Source: Pseudomonas sp.
GTDB lineage: Bacteria; Pseudomonadota; Gammaproteobacteria; Pseudomonadales; Pseudomonadaceae
Length of the DNA: 64,000 nucleotides
NCBI RefSeq assembly: GCF_030683065.1
Contig: NZ_JAUXMX010000029.1
Coordinates: 124,001 to 188,000 of the forward strand
Reading direction: 5' to 3'
A model generated the notes under the pieces. The model made no database searches and was not told where the DNA came from. It was given only the letters and a program-made list of their open reading frames with translations. Positions 53,792 through 63,498 of the stretch are shown piece by piece (within the stretch, counting starts at the first letter, position 1; each line of letters opens with the position of its first letter). The translations under genes and the position numbers were made by a program.

Positions 53792-54580
53792 ATGAGAGTT
53801 TGGGCAGTAGCCAATCAAAAGGGCGGTGTTGGCAAGACCACCACTGCCATCGCCTTGGCCGGTTTACTGGCCGATGCCGGCAAGCGCGTGGTGGTGGTCG
53901 ATCTTGACCCCCATGGGTCGATGACCAGTTATTTTGGCCACGACCCAGATGCGCTGGAGCACAGCTGTTTCGACCTGTTTCTGCATCAGGGCGTGGTGCC
54001 TCAGGGGTTGCCAGAGCAGCTGCTGCTGCCCACCAGCCACGAGCGCATCGCACTGTTGCCGTCGAGTACCGCCTTGGCCACGCTCGAGCGTCAATCGCCC
54101 GGGCAAAGTGGCTTGGGCCTGGTTATATCCAAGAGTCTGGCGCAGCTGTGGCAGAGCTATGACCATGCGGTGATTGACAGTCCGCCATTGCTGGGCGTGC
54201 TCATGGTCAATGCGCTGGCGGCCAGTCAGCAGCTAGTGATTCCGGTGCAGACCGAGTTTCTCGCGGTCAAGGGGCTGGAGCGTATGGTCAGTACCCTGGC
54301 GATGATCAATCGATCGCGCAAGCAGGCTTTGCCCTACAGCATCGTGCCGACGCTGTTCGACCGACGTACCCAGGCATCACTGAGTACCTTGCGTCTGTTG
54401 CGCGACAGCTATCCTGAACACTTGTGGCCAGCTTATATTCCGATTGACACGCGCTTGCGCGATGCCAGTCGCGCAGGGCGCACGCCCTCGCAGTTCGACC
54501 CTAACAGTCGTGGTGTACTGGCTTACCGGGCACTGCTCAAACACTTGCTTGCGCAACAGTTGGCAGTACAGGTGGCTTGA
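53792..54580 (+). CDS. parC: ParC-type ParA-like ATPase for chemotaxis arrays
   Basis: ParC-type ATPases place chemoreceptor arrays at the flagellated pole (shown in Vibrio). The 262-residue protein has deviant Walker A VANQKGGVGKTTTAIALA, VVVVDLDPHGSMTSYFG and Walker B-like HAVIDSPPLLG. No ParB gene is adjacent; instead a ParP-type gene and cheW follow, as in the P. aeruginosa che operon. This points to chemotaxis rather than plasmid partition. GGGAGGACAAACAAG precedes the ATG. Confidence 0.9.
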   Translation: MRVWAVANQKGGVGKTTTAIALAGLLADAGKRVVVVDLDPHGSMTSYFGHDPDALEHSCFDLFLHQGVVPQGLPEQLLLPTSHERIALLPSSTALATLERQSPGQSGLGLVISKSLAQLWQSYDHAVIDSPPLLGVLMVNALAASQQLVIPVQTEFLAVKGLERMVSTLAMINRSRKQALPYSIVPTLFDRRTQASLSTLRLLRDSYPEHLWPAYIPIDTRLRDASRAGRTPSQFDPNSRGVLAYRALLKHLLAQQLAVQVA

Positions 54581-54667
54581 GATGGTGGTTTATGTTGAGC
54601 TGAAGCGCTCAAGTATGCCGCACCTGCGGCCGATAGGTTTTACAGGTAATTTTTGCGGATTCCATCT

Positions 54668-55447
54668 ATGAGCCGTCCCGTCGCCACCGCTACGCGTCCC
54701 CAGCTGGCCTTGCAGTCCTACCTGGACAGCTTGTTGCAGGAGGCTGCAGTCGAGTTGGCCGAGAGCAGCAGTCTGGACGAGTTCGAGGCCGCAGTGCTGG
54801 AGGAGCAGGTTCGCGACGCCAGCCTGCTCTGCGCTGTGCCAGTGCAGGCGCTGTCTGCGCCTGTCGTGGTGCCGGTGATCGAGGTGGCACCTGTCGTCGT
54901 CACCCCGCTGGTGTCGATCGAGTCGGCTATCGACGTCCATCTTGCCGTGCCCGCCTTGCAGTCGGGCGAGCGTCCAGATTGGGCACAAGAGCCATTCGAA
55001 TGTTTGTTGTTCGACGTCGCCGGCCTGACGTTGGCTGTGCCGCTTGTGTGTCTAGGCTCTATATTCCCACTGGAGGGCCAAGAGTTGACGCCGTTATTTG
55101 GCCAGCCTGACTGGTTTCTCGGCATACTGCCGTGCCAGGCCGGTAACTTGAAAGTTCTGGATACTGCGCGTTGGGTCATGCCTGACCGCTATCGCGATGA
55201 TTTTCGTCAGGGTTTGCAGTATGTGATTTCAGTCGAGGGCTACGAATGGGGGTTGGCTGTGCATCAGGTCAGTCGTTCGATTCGTTTGGACCCAAGTGAG
55301 ATCAAGTGGCGTACCCAGCGTACGTTGCGGCCCTGGCTGGCGGGTACCGTGATCGAACACATGTGTGCGTTGCTGGATGTGGCGGCCCTGGCTGAGCTGA
55401 TCGCCAGTGGTGCGGCCAAGCGTATGGTGAATGGCCAGATTCATTGA
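54668..55447 (+). CDS. parP: ParP-type CheW-domain protein
   Basis: ParP links ParC to CheA and receptors and stabilises polar arrays. The 259-residue protein has an N-terminal helical region (LALQSYLDSLLQEAAVELAESSSLDEFEAAVLEEQVRDA), a Val/Pro-rich linker and a C-terminal CheW-like domain (about 115-255: FECLLFDVAGLTLAVPLVCLGSIFPL, WFLGILPCQAGNLKVLDTARWV). The family name is inferred from this layout plus its place between parC and cheW. ATG 54668 lacks a strong ribosome site. Confidence 0.85.
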   Translation: MSRPVATATRPQLALQSYLDSLLQEAAVELAESSSLDEFEAAVLEEQVRDASLLCAVPVQALSAPVVVPVIEVAPVVVTPLVSIESAIDVHLAVPALQSGERPDWAQEPFECLLFDVAGLTLAVPLVCLGSIFPLEGQELTPLFGQPDWFLGILPCQAGNLKVLDTARWVMPDRYRDDFRQGLQYVISVEGYEWGLAVHQVSRSIRLDPSEIKWRTQRTLRPWLAGTVIEHMCALLDVAALAELIASGAAKRMVNGQIH

Positions 55448-55550
55448 TTGAACTTATGGCGGGCTCGCCCCAGCGGCAGGCTCTATGCATTATGACCCGC
55501 GGTTTGAACCGCGCACGCCGCGCAGTGCGGCTTACGACGAGGCTAGGGAT

Positions 55551-56030
55551 ATGAAGAAGAATTCTGCACAGGGCGCTGAAGATCCCATCCTGCAATGGGT
55601 GACCTTCCGCCTGGACAACGAAACCTACGGCATCAATGTGATGCAGGTTCAGGAAGTGCTGCGCTACACCGAGATTGCTCCGGTTCCGGGGGCCCCAAGC
55701 TACGTGCTGGGGATCATCAACTTGCGTGGCAATGTGGTCACGGTGATTGACACCCGTCAGCGCTTTGGCCTGGACTCGGCACCGGTGACTGACAACACCC
55801 GTATCGTGATTATCGAGGCAGACAAGCAAGTGGTCGGCATCATGGTCGACAGCGTGGCTGAGGTGGTTTATCTGCGTCAGTCTGAAGTGGAAACCGCACC
55901 CAATGTCGGCAACGACGAGTCGGCCAAGTTCATCCAGGGCGTGTGTAACAAGAACGGCGAGCTGCTGATTCTGGTTGAGCTGGACAAAATGATGAGCGAA
56001 GAAGAGTGGTCCGAGCTGGAGAGTATCTGA
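55551..56030 (+). CDS. cheW: CheW receptor-kinase coupling protein
   Basis: CheW couples CheA to chemoreceptors. The 159-residue CheW domain includes WVTFRLDNETYGINVMQVQEVLRYTEIAPVPGAPSYVLGIINLRGNVVTVID and the receptor-contact region RIVIIEADKQVVGIMVDSVAEVV. ATG 55551 (MKKNSAQGAEDP) is preferred over 55485 because it follows GAGGCTAGGG and gives the family length. Confidence 0.96.
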   Translation: MKKNSAQGAEDPILQWVTFRLDNETYGINVMQVQEVLRYTEIAPVPGAPSYVLGIINLRGNVVTVIDTRQRFGLDSAPVTDNTRIVIIEADKQVVGIMVDSVAEVVYLRQSEVETAPNVGNDESAKFIQGVCNKNGELLILVELDKMMSEEEWSELESI

Positions 56031-56031
56031 G

Positions 56032-56430
56032 TTGTCAGAGATCGCGCTGATCCTGCTCGGGTTGATATGCCTGGGGTTGGTTGGCACCTGTGTTTGGCTG
56101 ACCATGCAGCAGCGTCATCTGGCGTTGCTGCAGGCTGAACGGGATGCTGCGCGCGATCTGCGGATCAAGGAGCTCGCCAAGCGCCTGGATATCTATCTGG
56201 CGGGTGGCGTAAGGATGGGCGAAGAATTGCACGAGCTGCGGCAGATCGTTGCCCCGCTGCCGGACAAACTCAGCCAGATTGAACAGCGTGACCCCAGCAG
56301 CCTGTCGTTCACCCAGGCCGCGCGCCTGGTCGGCCTGGGCGCCAGTGTCGATGACCTGACCCAGTCCTGCGGGTTGAGCAAGGCCGAGGCCGAGCTGATC
56401 AGCAAGCTCAACCAACCGAGAAAGCCTTAG
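56032..56430 (+). CDS. DUF2802 membrane protein at the end of the che operon
   Basis: A 132-residue protein with one N-terminal membrane helix (IALILLGLICLGLVGTCVWL, about 4-23), a coiled-coil (LALLQAERDAARDLRIKELAKRLDIYLAGG) and a conserved C-terminal helical domain (FTQAARLVGLGASVDDLTQSCGLSKAEAELISKL) resembling a small helix-turn-helix. Matches the DUF2802 family next to cheW in pseudomonads. Function unknown; position suggests a role in the chemotaxis or polar machinery. It starts at TTG 56032, two bases after cheW. Confidence 0.85.
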   Translation: MSEIALILLGLICLGLVGTCVWLTMQQRHLALLQAERDAARDLRIKELAKRLDIYLAGGVRMGEELHELRQIVAPLPDKLSQIEQRDPSSLSFTQAARLVGLGASVDDLTQSCGLSKAEAELISKLNQPRKP

Positions 56431-56454
56431 TCGCCGATTCGCCGAAGCGCTTTC

Positions 56455-56516
56455 GTAGCCCGGATGCAATCCGGGGCGGTCGTGTATTCTCCCCGGATTG
56501 CATCCGGGCTACGGGT
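56455..56516. repeat. Palindrome GTAGCCCGGATGCAATCCGGGG, copy 1
   Basis: GTAGCCCGGATGCAATCCGGGG mirrored by CCCCGGATTGCATCCGGGCTAC around a 17-base centre. Confidence 0.9.
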
Positions 56517-56578
56517 CTGTTCTGCGTCCCTGGCTTGGTCATCCACCCTACGAAACTGCAGCCCTGATCGGCGCTCTT

Positions 56579-56651
56579 TGTAGGAGCCAGCTTGCTGGCG
56601 ATCAATTGCCGAATCGCCGGAATGCCGGGTCACAGCAAGCGGGCTCCAACA
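56579..56651. repeat. REP-type palindrome, GTAGGAGCCAGC family
   Basis: TGTAGGAGCCAGCTTGCTGGCGATC at the left, GCAAGCGGGCTCCAACA at the right. Same family as 6150-6226. Confidence 0.75.
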
Positions 56652-56670
56652 GGTTTAATTCGAGCTTCGT

Positions 56671-56731
56671 AGCCCGGATGAAATCCGGGGGGGGTATATG
56701 CCAATTCCCCGGATTGCATTCGGGCTACGGG
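56671..56731. repeat. Palindrome GTAGCCCGGATGAAATCCGGGG, copy 2
   Basis: GTAGCCCGGATGAAATCCGGGG mirrored by CCCCGGATTGCATTCGGGCTAC; about 215 bases after copy 1. Confidence 0.88.
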
Positions 56732-56744
56732 TCTGTCTTCTGTG

Positions 56745-57080
56745 CTAACGGAGCGGGCCGTCGAGCAGCGCTAGCGGCGGGGTAATGTCATTGTCGGGCT
56801 TGTCGTTGTGGAAGCCCGGCGGGCACTTGCCCTTCAAGTGCCAGGCAAACGCGATGATCTCGGCAATGCAGCGATACAGCTGCTCGGGGATCGCTTCGCC
56901 CAGTTCCATGCGTGCCAGCAGGCGCACCAGATCGGCATTCTCGTAGATGGGCACTTCATATTCACGGGCGATTGCAAGAATCGCTTCGGCCAGCTCGTCA
57001 TCGCCCTTGGCGCTGAGGGTTGGGGCGTTTTGACCGTCGTAGGTCAGTGCGATGGCTTGGCGCGGTGCTGACTTTTTCAT
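56745..57080 (-). CDS. FlhB C-terminal-domain-like protein
   Basis: A 111-residue soluble protein matching the part of FlhB after its self-cleavage site. Compare AIALTYDGQNAPTLSAKGDDELAEAILAIAREYEVPIYENADLVRLLARMELGEAIPEQLY here with the segment after NPTH in the window's FlhB (AVALKYDPAKGNAPVLLAKG onward). No membrane part and no NPTH. Proteins of this kind can stand in for the FlhB cytoplasmic domain in export. It overlaps the FliK-like gene upstream of it by four bases, so the two are translated together. Confidence 0.88.
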   Translation of the reverse strand: MKKSAPRQAIALTYDGQNAPTLSAKGDDELAEAILAIAREYEVPIYENADLVRLLARMELGEAIPEQLYRCIAEIIAFAWHLKGKCPPGFHNDKPDNDITPPLALLDGPLR

Positions 57081-58615
57081 GCGGTTTCGTCAACCCAGCG
57101 TTGTTCCAGGCTGGTTTTTGCTCCCTGGGGTGGCGTGCCTTGACTGCACACCAGTTCGCCAACATTCAGGCCTGCGGCAGTCATACGTTCACGCAAAGTG
57201 CCCAGTTCAGCGCCGATCAGGCTGGCGGTGCGCGGGCGCTCGGCCCATAGCTGACTGGACAGGGTGCCACGCGCCAGTTTTGCCTGGACTTGCAGTGGCC
57301 CCAACGGCTCCAGGTCGAAGGCGAGTTCGACCTTCCATAGTGCTTCTTTAGAGTCCTTGCCCGGCGATTTCGGCGGTTCTTCGTGCTGTATTTTTACCTG
57401 CAGGGGCACCAACTCGCGCTGGTCGCGCATGGGCAGTTCCAGTTGCCAGGTAGTCAGCAGATTGCCGTCCGGGCCGACCTGGCTCTGCGCCAGGCTGGAC
57501 AATTGGTGAGTTTGCAGGCGCGAGACGGCGGCGGCGGCCAGTTTCAGCAGGGTTTGCAGATCGGCTTCACCCTCCATCGACTGCAGCAGTCGCGGTGGCA
57601 GAGGGAAGCGCAAGGCCTGTTGGCGTGCGCCTGATTGGGCGAGTGAGCCGAGTATGTCGCGGGCGAATGCGGGTATTGCTTGGGCCATGGCGGCGCTGGC
57701 ATTGGCCGTCGCCAGCGGTGCTCCGCTTGCCAGGGTCGGCAGTAGTTGGCTGATCAAGCGCAGCAGGTTGGCTTTCATGTCCGCTGGCAGGGCATGGCCT
57801 TGGCCACCAAGTAATTTGCTTTCAAGGAACAAGCCGCTGTTTGCCACGGCCTGACTCAATCCTTTTCCGGTACTGAGTTGGGCGGCATCGGGCAGGGCGC
57901 TGAACAGCTTGTCGATGCTGCTGCGCAGGCCCTCAGGCAGCGTACCTCCTGCACCTTGCAAGGCCTTGAACAGCCCTTCCAATGAGCCTTGGCGGTTGTG
58001 TTGGCTGCCCAGCTGTTGGCTTAATTCGAGTTGATCAAGGCGCCCGCTGAGGGGCAAGAAGTTCAGGGCCTGACTGCCTTGCACCTGGGCGCTGAGCAGG
58101 CTGCCTACAGGGAGCGCCAGGGGGGTTTCCAGGGATAACTTACTGCCGGCCAGCGGGGTGTTGAGTAGGCTCACTACCACCTTGTAGAGTGCCTGCTGTG
58201 CAGTGGCCTGGGTCAGCTGTTCGCGTGCCACGACTTTGCCCTGCAGCAAGGTGCCGACCGGCAGTTGTTCCAGGTTCAGGCTGGTCAGGGCTTTCTCGCC
58301 GCCTGCTAGCAGGGCGACGCTCAGGCGGCTGTCCGACAGCGCGGTGACCAGCAGTGAGCTGCCCTGGGCAAGCGGGCGTGGGCTGCTGGCCTCCAGGGTG
58401 GCCTGGCTGCCATTGCCCAGGGTCAGTTTGAGCAGTAGCTGGAAGTTTTGCGCCACTTCTTTAAGGGCGAGCACCTCGGCTTTTGCCGTTTCGCCACTGG
58501 CCAGCAGGCCCTGCAGCGGCTGCAGCAGTTTAAGCGCCATATCGCTGGCCGGGGCACTGGTACGGCTGCTCGGTGGCGTTGGGGCTATCGGCCGGGAACT
58601 GCTGATTTCGCTCAT
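57077..58615 (-). CDS. FliK-like hook-length control protein (second FliK)
   Basis: A 512-residue protein with a long Leu/Ala/Gln-rich N-terminal region and a C-terminal domain like that of FliK (about 395-500: LPMRDQRELVPLQVKIQHEE, WKVELAFDLEPLGPLQVQAKLARGTLSSQLWAERPRTASLIGAELGTLRERMTAAGLNVGELVCSQG). ATG 58615 (MSEISSSRPIAP) is the likely start; the 29 codons before it to 58702 look non-coding, though the ribosome site is weak. Paired with the FlhB-C-like gene, it mirrors the FliK-FlhB partnership. Confidence 0.82.
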   Translation of the reverse strand: MSEISSSRPIAPTPPSSRTSAPASDMALKLLQPLQGLLASGETAKAEVLALKEVAQNFQLLLKLTLGNGSQATLEASSPRPLAQGSSLLVTALSDSRLSVALLAGGEKALTSLNLEQLPVGTLLQGKVVAREQLTQATAQQALYKVVVSLLNTPLAGSKLSLETPLALPVGSLLSAQVQGSQALNFLPLSGRLDQLELSQQLGSQHNRQGSLEGLFKALQGAGGTLPEGLRSSIDKLFSALPDAAQLSTGKGLSQAVANSGLFLESKLLGGQGHALPADMKANLLRLISQLLPTLASGAPLATANASAAMAQAIPAFARDILGSLAQSGARQQALRFPLPPRLLQSMEGEADLQTLLKLAAAAVSRLQTHQLSSLAQSQVGPDGNLLTTWQLELPMRDQRELVPLQVKIQHEEPPKSPGKDSKEALWKVELAFDLEPLGPLQVQAKLARGTLSSQLWAERPRTASLIGAELGTLRERMTAAGLNVGELVCSQGTPPQGAKTSLEQRWVDETA

Positions 58616-58767
58616 TAGCGGGTTACACCCTGTCGAAAATGCCCACTGCGGGGGGCAGGGCATGGCATGTATAATCGCGCCCCGTCTGGGTCGGCTACGC
58701 ATTTAACTTGCGTCAGTATAGCGGCCGGGACACTGCCGACTTGAACCGCTTTTTAGGTATATATGCC

Positions 58768-59403
58768 GTGACCAGTCCTCTTCTTGAAGCCGTGGCGCTC
58801 GCTTGTGAGCGGGACTGGCGCATGCTTTTCGAGCGACTCGACCTGCGTTTGGCGGCCGGCGAGATGCTGCAGGTTTCCGGTCCTAATGGCAGTGGCAAGA
58901 CCAGTCTGCTGCGTCTGCTCGCCGGGCTGATGCAGCCAACAGCTGGCGAAGTTCGCTTGAATGGCTTGCCGTTAGGCGCGCAACGTAGCGAGTTGGCACG
59001 CAACCTGTTGTGGATTGGTCATGCTGCCGGGATCAAGGGTCTGCTTACTGCCGAAGAAAATCTAGCCTGGTTGTGTGCCCTGCATCGTCCGGCCGAACGC
59101 GCGGCGATCTGGCAAGCGCTTGAGGCTGCCGGGCTGCGCGGTTTCGAGGATGTACCTTGCCATACCCTGTCTGCTGGTCAGCAGCGTCGTGTCGCGCTGG
59201 CCCGTCTGTATCTTGATGGGCCGCCGTTGTGGATCCTCGATGAACCCTTCACCGCGCTCGACAAGCTTGCCGTGGCGCAGTTGGAAAACCATCTGGCCAG
59301 GCATTGCGAGCTGGGCGGGCTGGTACTCCTGACCACTCACCACACGCTGACGGTCAAGCCCGCCGGTTACCGCGAGCTTGATCTGGGGCAGCGCAACGTA
59401 TGA
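58768..59403 (+). CDS. ccmA: CcmA, ATPase of the heme handling ABC transporter
   Basis: CcmA drives CcmBCD to release heme-loaded CcmE during cytochrome c maturation. The 211-residue ABC ATPase has Walker [12 protein letters not shown], signature [14 protein letters not shown], Walker [13 protein letters not shown] and the switch His in TTHHTL. GTG 58768 ([11 protein letters not shown]) follows TAGGT and gives the family start; the frame open to 58708 is upstream sequence. First gene of the ccm operon, divergent from the FliK-like gene. Confidence 0.95.
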   Translation: MTSPLLEAVALACERDWRMLFERLDLRLAAGEMLQVSGPNGSGKTSLLRLLAGLMQPTAGEVRLNGLPLGAQRSELARNLLWIGHAAGIKGLLTAEENLAWLCALHRPAERAAIWQALEAAGLRGFEDVPCHTLSAGQQRRVALARLYLDGPPLWILDEPFTALDKLAVAQLENHLARHCELGGLVLLTTHHTLTVKPAGYRELDLGQRNV

Positions 59404-60071
59404 GTAATGTGTTCGGTTTGCTGGTCGCACGCGAAGCGCGGCTGTTGTTTCGCCGGCCTGCCGAGTTGGCTAATCCGTTGGTGTTCTTTGCCATTGTTAT
59501 CGCCCTGTTTCCGTTGGCTGTCGGGCCGCAGACGCAGCTGTTGCAAACCCTGTCGCCTGGGTTGGTATGGGTGGCGGCATTGTTGGCCGTGCTGCTCTCA
59601 CTGGACGGCCTGTTTCGCAGCGACTTCGAGGATGGCTCGCTGGAGCAGTGGGTCCTTTCGCCGCACCCCTTGCCCCTTCTGGTATTGGCCAAGGTACTGG
59701 CAAACTGGTTGTTCTCCGGCTTGGCTCTGGTGCTGCTGGCACCCTTGCTGGCCTTAATGCTCGGTTTGCCCGGGCGCTGCCTGCCGGTGCTGCTGTTTTC
59801 GTTGCTACTCGGCACGCCGGTGCTGAGCTTGCTCGGCGCGGTGGGCGCCGCGCTGACGGTAGGTCTTAAACGTGGCGGCTTACTGCTGGCACTGCTGATT
59901 CTGCCGCTGTACATACCGGTGCTGATTCTTGGCAGCGGGGCGTTGCAAGCCAGCTTGCAAGGATTGCCGGCGGTCGGTCACTTGTTGTGGCTGGCCAGCC
60001 TTACCGCGTTGGCGGTGACCCTGACACCTTTTGCGATTGCCGCGGGTTTGACGATTAGCGTCGGCGAGTGA
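59400..60071 (+). CDS. ccmB: CcmB, membrane subunit of the heme ABC transporter
   Basis: CcmB is the permease partner of CcmA. The 223-residue protein has about six membrane helices ([36 protein letters not shown] with the family's [12 protein letters not shown] after it, [18 protein letters not shown]). ATG 59400 overlaps the ccmA stop by four bases. Confidence 0.95.
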   Translation: MSNVFGLLVAREARLLFRRPAELANPLVFFAIVIALFPLAVGPQTQLLQTLSPGLVWVAALLAVLLSLDGLFRSDFEDGSLEQWVLSPHPLPLLVLAKVLANWLFSGLALVLLAPLLALMLGLPGRCLPVLLFSLLLGTPVLSLLGAVGAALTVGLKRGGLLLALLILPLYIPVLILGSGALQASLQGLPAVGHLLWLASLTALAVTLTPFAIAAGLTISVGE

Positions 60072-60120
60072 TCTATAACCGTGCTAACGAGGACGGCCCA
60101 GTGCGGTCATACCTCGGAGA

Positions 60121-60891
60121 ATGATGAGTAATCTGATGAATTGGACGTGGTTTCACAAGCTGGGCTCGCCCAAATGGTTTTACCAGATCAGCGGTCGTTT
60201 GCTGCCCTGGTTGAGCGCTGCTGCCGCATTGTTACTGACGGTCGGGCTGGTCTGGAGCCTGGCGTTTGCGCCGCCGGACTACCAGCAGGGCAACAGCTTC
60301 CGCATTATTTACATCCACGTGCCTGCAGCGTTTCTGGCCCAGTCGGTGTATGTCATGTTGGCGATAGCCGGCGTAGTTGGCTTGGTGTGGAAAATGAAAC
60401 TCGCCGATGTCGCCTTGCAACAGGCCGCTCCGATTGGCGCCTGGATGACGGTGATCGCGCTGGTGACTGGCGCCATCTGGGGCAAGCCGACCTGGGGTAC
60501 GTACTGGGTCTGGGATGCGCGCCTGACCTCGATGCTTATCCTGCTGTTCCTGTATTTCGGCGTGATCGCCCTCGGTCAGGCCATCAGCAACCGCGACAGC
60601 GCGGCCAAGGCCTGCGCGGTGCTGGCCATCGTCGGGGTGATCAATATTCCGATCATCAAGTACTCGGTGGAGTGGTGGAACACCCTGCACCAACCGGCCA
60701 CCTTTAGCGTGATCGAGAAGCCCGCGATGCCGGCGGAAATGTGGTTGCCACTGCTGATCATGGTGCTTGGCTTCTACTGTTTCTTCGGTGCCGTACTGCT
60801 GCTGCGCATGCGCCTTGAGGTACTCAAGCGCGAGGCGCGCAGCAGTTGGGCCAAGGCTGAGGTCAACGCTCAAGTGGAGAAAAGCCTATGA
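60121..60891 (+). CDS. ccmC: CcmC heme-handling protein
   Basis: CcmC loads heme onto CcmE at the outer face of the inner membrane. The 256-residue, six-helix protein has the tryptophan-rich WWD segment ([21 protein letters not shown]) and the flanking heme-ligand histidines ([10 protein letters not shown] and NTLHQPATF). ATG 60121 or 60124 is possible. The 49-base gap from ccmB is the only one in the operon. Confidence 0.96.
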   Translation: MMSNLMNWTWFHKLGSPKWFYQISGRLLPWLSAAAALLLTVGLVWSLAFAPPDYQQGNSFRIIYIHVPAAFLAQSVYVMLAIAGVVGLVWKMKLADVALQQAAPIGAWMTVIALVTGAIWGKPTWGTYWVWDARLTSMLILLFLYFGVIALGQAISNRDSAAKACAVLAIVGVINIPIIKYSVEWWNTLHQPATFSVIEKPAMPAEMWLPLLIMVLGFYCFFGAVLLLRMRLEVLKREARSSWAKAEVNAQVEKSL

Positions 60892-61064
60892 GTTTTACCT
60901 CGTTTGCCGAGTTTCTCGCCATGGGTACTCATGGTGTTTACGTTTGGTCGTCCTTTGGCATCAGCCTGGGGGTGTTGGCACTGAATGTCGTGCTGCCGCT
61001 GCTGGCACGCCGCCGTTATCTGCAAGACGAGGCGCGTCGTTTGCGCCGGGAGGAGTCGCAATGA
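60888..61064 (+). CDS. ccmD: CcmD small membrane protein
   Basis: CcmD stabilises the CcmABC complex with holo-CcmE. The 58-residue protein ([20 protein letters not shown] at its start) has one membrane helix (about 16-42) and a basic, cytoplasmic tail ([19 protein letters not shown]), as the family shows. The start overlaps the ccmC stop (ATGA) and the stop overlaps the ccmE start (ATGA). Confidence 0.93.
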   Translation: MSFTSFAEFLAMGTHGVYVWSSFGISLGVLALNVVLPLLARRRYLQDEARRLRREESQ

Positions 61065-61528
61065 ACCCTGTTCGCAAGAAGCGCCTGTTGATCATCATGG
61101 CGATCCTCACGGGTGTAGCTATCGCCGTGAGCTTGGCGCTGAGTGCGCTGCAACAGAATATCAATCTGTTCTATTCCCCGACCCAGATCGCCAACGGCGA
61201 AGCGCCGCAAGACACGCGCATTCGCGCTGGCGGACTGGTGGAAGAGGGCTCGGTCAAGCGCTCCAGCGACACCCTGGATACCGACTTCGTGGTGACCGAC
61301 GGTGCAGCAAACGTGACCATTCGTTACAGCGGTATCCTGCCGGACTTGTTTCGCGAAGGTCAGGGCATTGTGGCCATGGGCAAGGTCAATGCCGATGGCG
61401 TGTTGATCGCCGACCAAGTGCTGGCCAAGCACGATGAAAATTATATGCCGCCGGAAGTCATGCAGGCATTGGAGCAAAGTGCGATGAAGCAAAAACATGA
61501 CGCGGCCACACAGGGGTACGGTCAATGA
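61061..61528 (+). CDS. ccmE: CcmE periplasmic heme chaperone
   Basis: CcmE binds heme covalently and passes it to CcmF. The 155-residue protein has an N-terminal membrane anchor ([23 protein letters not shown], about 8-30), a beta-barrel OB fold and the heme-binding motif [10 protein letters not shown] with His124 and Tyr128. The start overlaps the ccmD stop, and its stop overlaps ccmF by four bases. Confidence 0.96.
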   Translation: MNPVRKKRLLIIMAILTGVAIAVSLALSALQQNINLFYSPTQIANGEAPQDTRIRAGGLVEEGSVKRSSDTLDTDFVVTDGAANVTIRYSGILPDLFREGQGIVAMGKVNADGVLIADQVLAKHDENYMPPEVMQALEQSAMKQKHDAATQGYGQ

Positions 61529-63498
61529 TTCCCGAACTCGGCCACCTGGCGATGATTCTGGCGCTGTGCCTGACTTTGGTCCAGGCCAGTCTGCCGATGA
61601 TTGGCGCCTGGCGCGGCGATCGGCAGTGGATGAGCTTGGCTGTGCCTGCTGCCTGGGGCCAGTTTGCGTTCCTGATGGTCGCGTTTATCTGCCTGACCTA
61701 TGCCTTCATGGTCGATGATTTTTCCGTCGCCTATGTGGCCAACAACTCCAACAGTGCGCTGCCCTGGTACTACAAGTTCAGCGCAGTGTGGGGCGCCCAT
61801 GAAGGCTCGCTGTTGCTCTGGGCGTTGATCCTGGCCGGTTGGACCTTCGCCGTTTCGATCTTCTCCCGCCAGTTACCCGAAGAGATGCTCGCCCGCGTAC
61901 TCGGGGTGATGGGCATGATCAGTATCGGCTTTCTGTTGTTCCTTATTGTCACCTCCAACCCGTTCGAGCGCCTGCTGCTGAACACGCCACTGGACGGCCG
62001 CGACCTCAATCCACTGCTGCAGGATTTCGGTCTGATCGTGCACCCGCCGATGCTCTACATGGGTTATGTCGGTTTCTCGGTAGCCTTTTCTTTCGCCATC
62101 GCCGCTTTGCTCGGCGGCAAGCTGGATGCCGCTTGGGCGCGCTGGTCGCGGCCTTGGACCATCGTCGCCTGGGCCTTCCTGGGCATCGGCATCGCTCTGG
62201 GCTCCTGGTGGGCCTATTACGAGCTTGGCTGGGGCGGCTGGTGGTTCTGGGACCCGGTGGAGAACGCCTCCTTCATGCCCTGGCTGGTCGGTACCGCGCT
62301 GATCCACTCCCTGGCCGTGACTGAAAAGCGCGGTGTGTTCAAGAGTTGGACGGTGTTGCTGGCGATTGCCGCTTTCTCCCTGAGCCTGCTGGGCACTTTT
62401 CTGGTTCGCTCCGGCGTGCTGACGTCGGTGCATGCGTTTGCCACCGACCCTGAGCGCGGTGTGTTTATTCTGGCCTTCCTGTTGCTGGTGGTCGGTGGTT
62501 CGCTGACGCTCTTCGCCATTCGTGCGCCAGTGGTCAAAAGCCAGGTTGGTTTTGCCCTGTGGTCGCGCGAGACCCTGTTGTTTGTGAATAACCTGATCCT
62601 GGTGGTGGCGGCGGCAATGATTCTGCTCGGCACCCTCTATCCGCTGGTGCTAGATGCCATGACCGGGGCCAAGCTGTCGGTTGGCCCTCCGTACTTCAAC
62701 GCGTTGTTCGTGCCGCTGATGGGCCTGCTGATGGCAATGATGGCGATCGGCGTGCTGGTGCGCTGGAAGGACACGCCGTTGCGCTGGCTGCTGGGTATGC
62801 TGGCTCCGGTGCTGATCGGTAGCGTGGTCCTGGCTGTGCTGGCGACCATACTGCACGGCGACTTTAGCTGGGCAGTGCTGGGTGTATGCCTGCTAGCCAG
62901 TTGGGTGGTGTTGGCCGGCGTGCGCGACATTTATGACAAGACTCGCCACAAGGGCCTGCTTAAAGGCTTGCCAAGCCTGACCCGCAGCTATTGGGGTATG
63001 CAGGTGGCTCACCTCGGCATTGCTGTGTGCGCCCTCGGGGTCATCCTGACCAGCATGGGCAGCTTCGAGCGCGATATGCGCATGGCGCCGGGTGACTCGG
63101 TAGAGATGGGCGGCTACCAGTTTATCTTTGAAGGTGCAGAGCACTTCGAAGGTCCGAACTTCACCTCGGACAAAGGCACCGTGCGCATTCTTGAAGATGG
63201 CAAGCAGATCGCCGTGTTGTATCCAGAGAAGCGTCTGTACACCGTGCAGCAGTCGGTGATGACCGAGGCCGGGATTGACGCCGGGATTACTCGCGACCTG
63301 TTCGTCGCGCTGGGTGAACCGCTGGAAGATGGTGCCTGGGCTGTACGCGTTCACATCAAGCCGTTTGTGCGCTGGATTTGGCTAGGCGCCTTGTTGATGG
63401 GCCTGGGCGGCTTCCTCTCGGCGTCCGATAAACGCTACCGGATGAAAGTTACCACCCGCGTGCGTGAAGCCATGGGCATGAAGGGGGCGCAAGCATGA
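61525..63498 (+). CDS. ccmF: CcmF cytochrome c heme lyase component
   Basis: CcmF joins heme to apocytochrome c with CcmH/CcmI. The 657-residue protein has many membrane helices and the WWD motif ([19 protein letters not shown]). Likely heme-ligand histidines lie in [11 protein letters not shown] and [14 protein letters not shown], and a large periplasmic domain near the C-terminus (about 510-610). Overlaps at both ends show tight coupling. Confidence 0.96.
   Translation: MIPELGHLAMILALCLTLVQASLPMIGAWRGDRQWMSLAVPAAWGQFAFLMVAFICLTYAFMVDDFSVAYVANNSNSALPWYYKFSAVWGAHEGSLLLWALILAGWTFAVSIFSRQLPEEMLARVLGVMGMISIGFLLFLIVTSNPFERLLLNTPLDGRDLNPLLQDFGLIVHPPMLYMGYVGFSVAFSFAIAALLGGKLDAAWARWSRPWTIVAWAFLGIGIALGSWWAYYELGWGGWWFWDPVENASFMPWLVGTALIHSLAVTEKRGVFKSWTVLLAIAAFSLSLLGTFLVRSGVLTSVHAFATDPERGVFILAFLLLVVGGSLTLFAIRAPVVKSQVGFALWSRETLLFVNNLILVVAAAMILLGTLYPLVLDAMTGAKLSVGPPYFNALFVPLMGLLMAMMAIGVLVRWKDTPLRWLLGMLAPVLIGSVVLAVLATILHGDFSWAVLGVCLLASWVVLAGVRDIYDKTRHKGLLKGLPSLTRSYWGMQVAHLGIAVCALGVILTSMGSFERDMRMAPGDSVEMGGYQFIFEGAEHFEGPNFTSDKGTVRILEDGKQIAVLYPEKRLYTVQQSVMTEAGIDAGITRDLFVALGEPLEDGAWAVRVHIKPFVRWIWLGALLMGLGGFLSASDKRYRMKVTTRVREAMGMKGAQA

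Larger units (their letters stand above)
56431..56744. other. Convergent gap between DUF2802 gene and FlhB-C-like gene
   Basis: No gene. It is made of two GTAGCCCGGAT palindromes and one GTAGGAGCCAGC REP between convergent transcripts; the palindromes could serve as bidirectional transcript ends. Confidence 0.8.

Noticed and set aside
53792..54580. Plasmid or integrated-element partition gene (ParA-like)
   Set aside because: No parB, origin or mobile-element genes are adjacent, and the context between motD, parP and cheW matches chromosomal chemotaxis-array positioning.
58670..58675. TATAAT before ccmA as a promoter -10 box
   Set aside because: A perfect hexamer, but no -35 element or extended -10 at suitable distance could be found, so it is not listed as a promoter.
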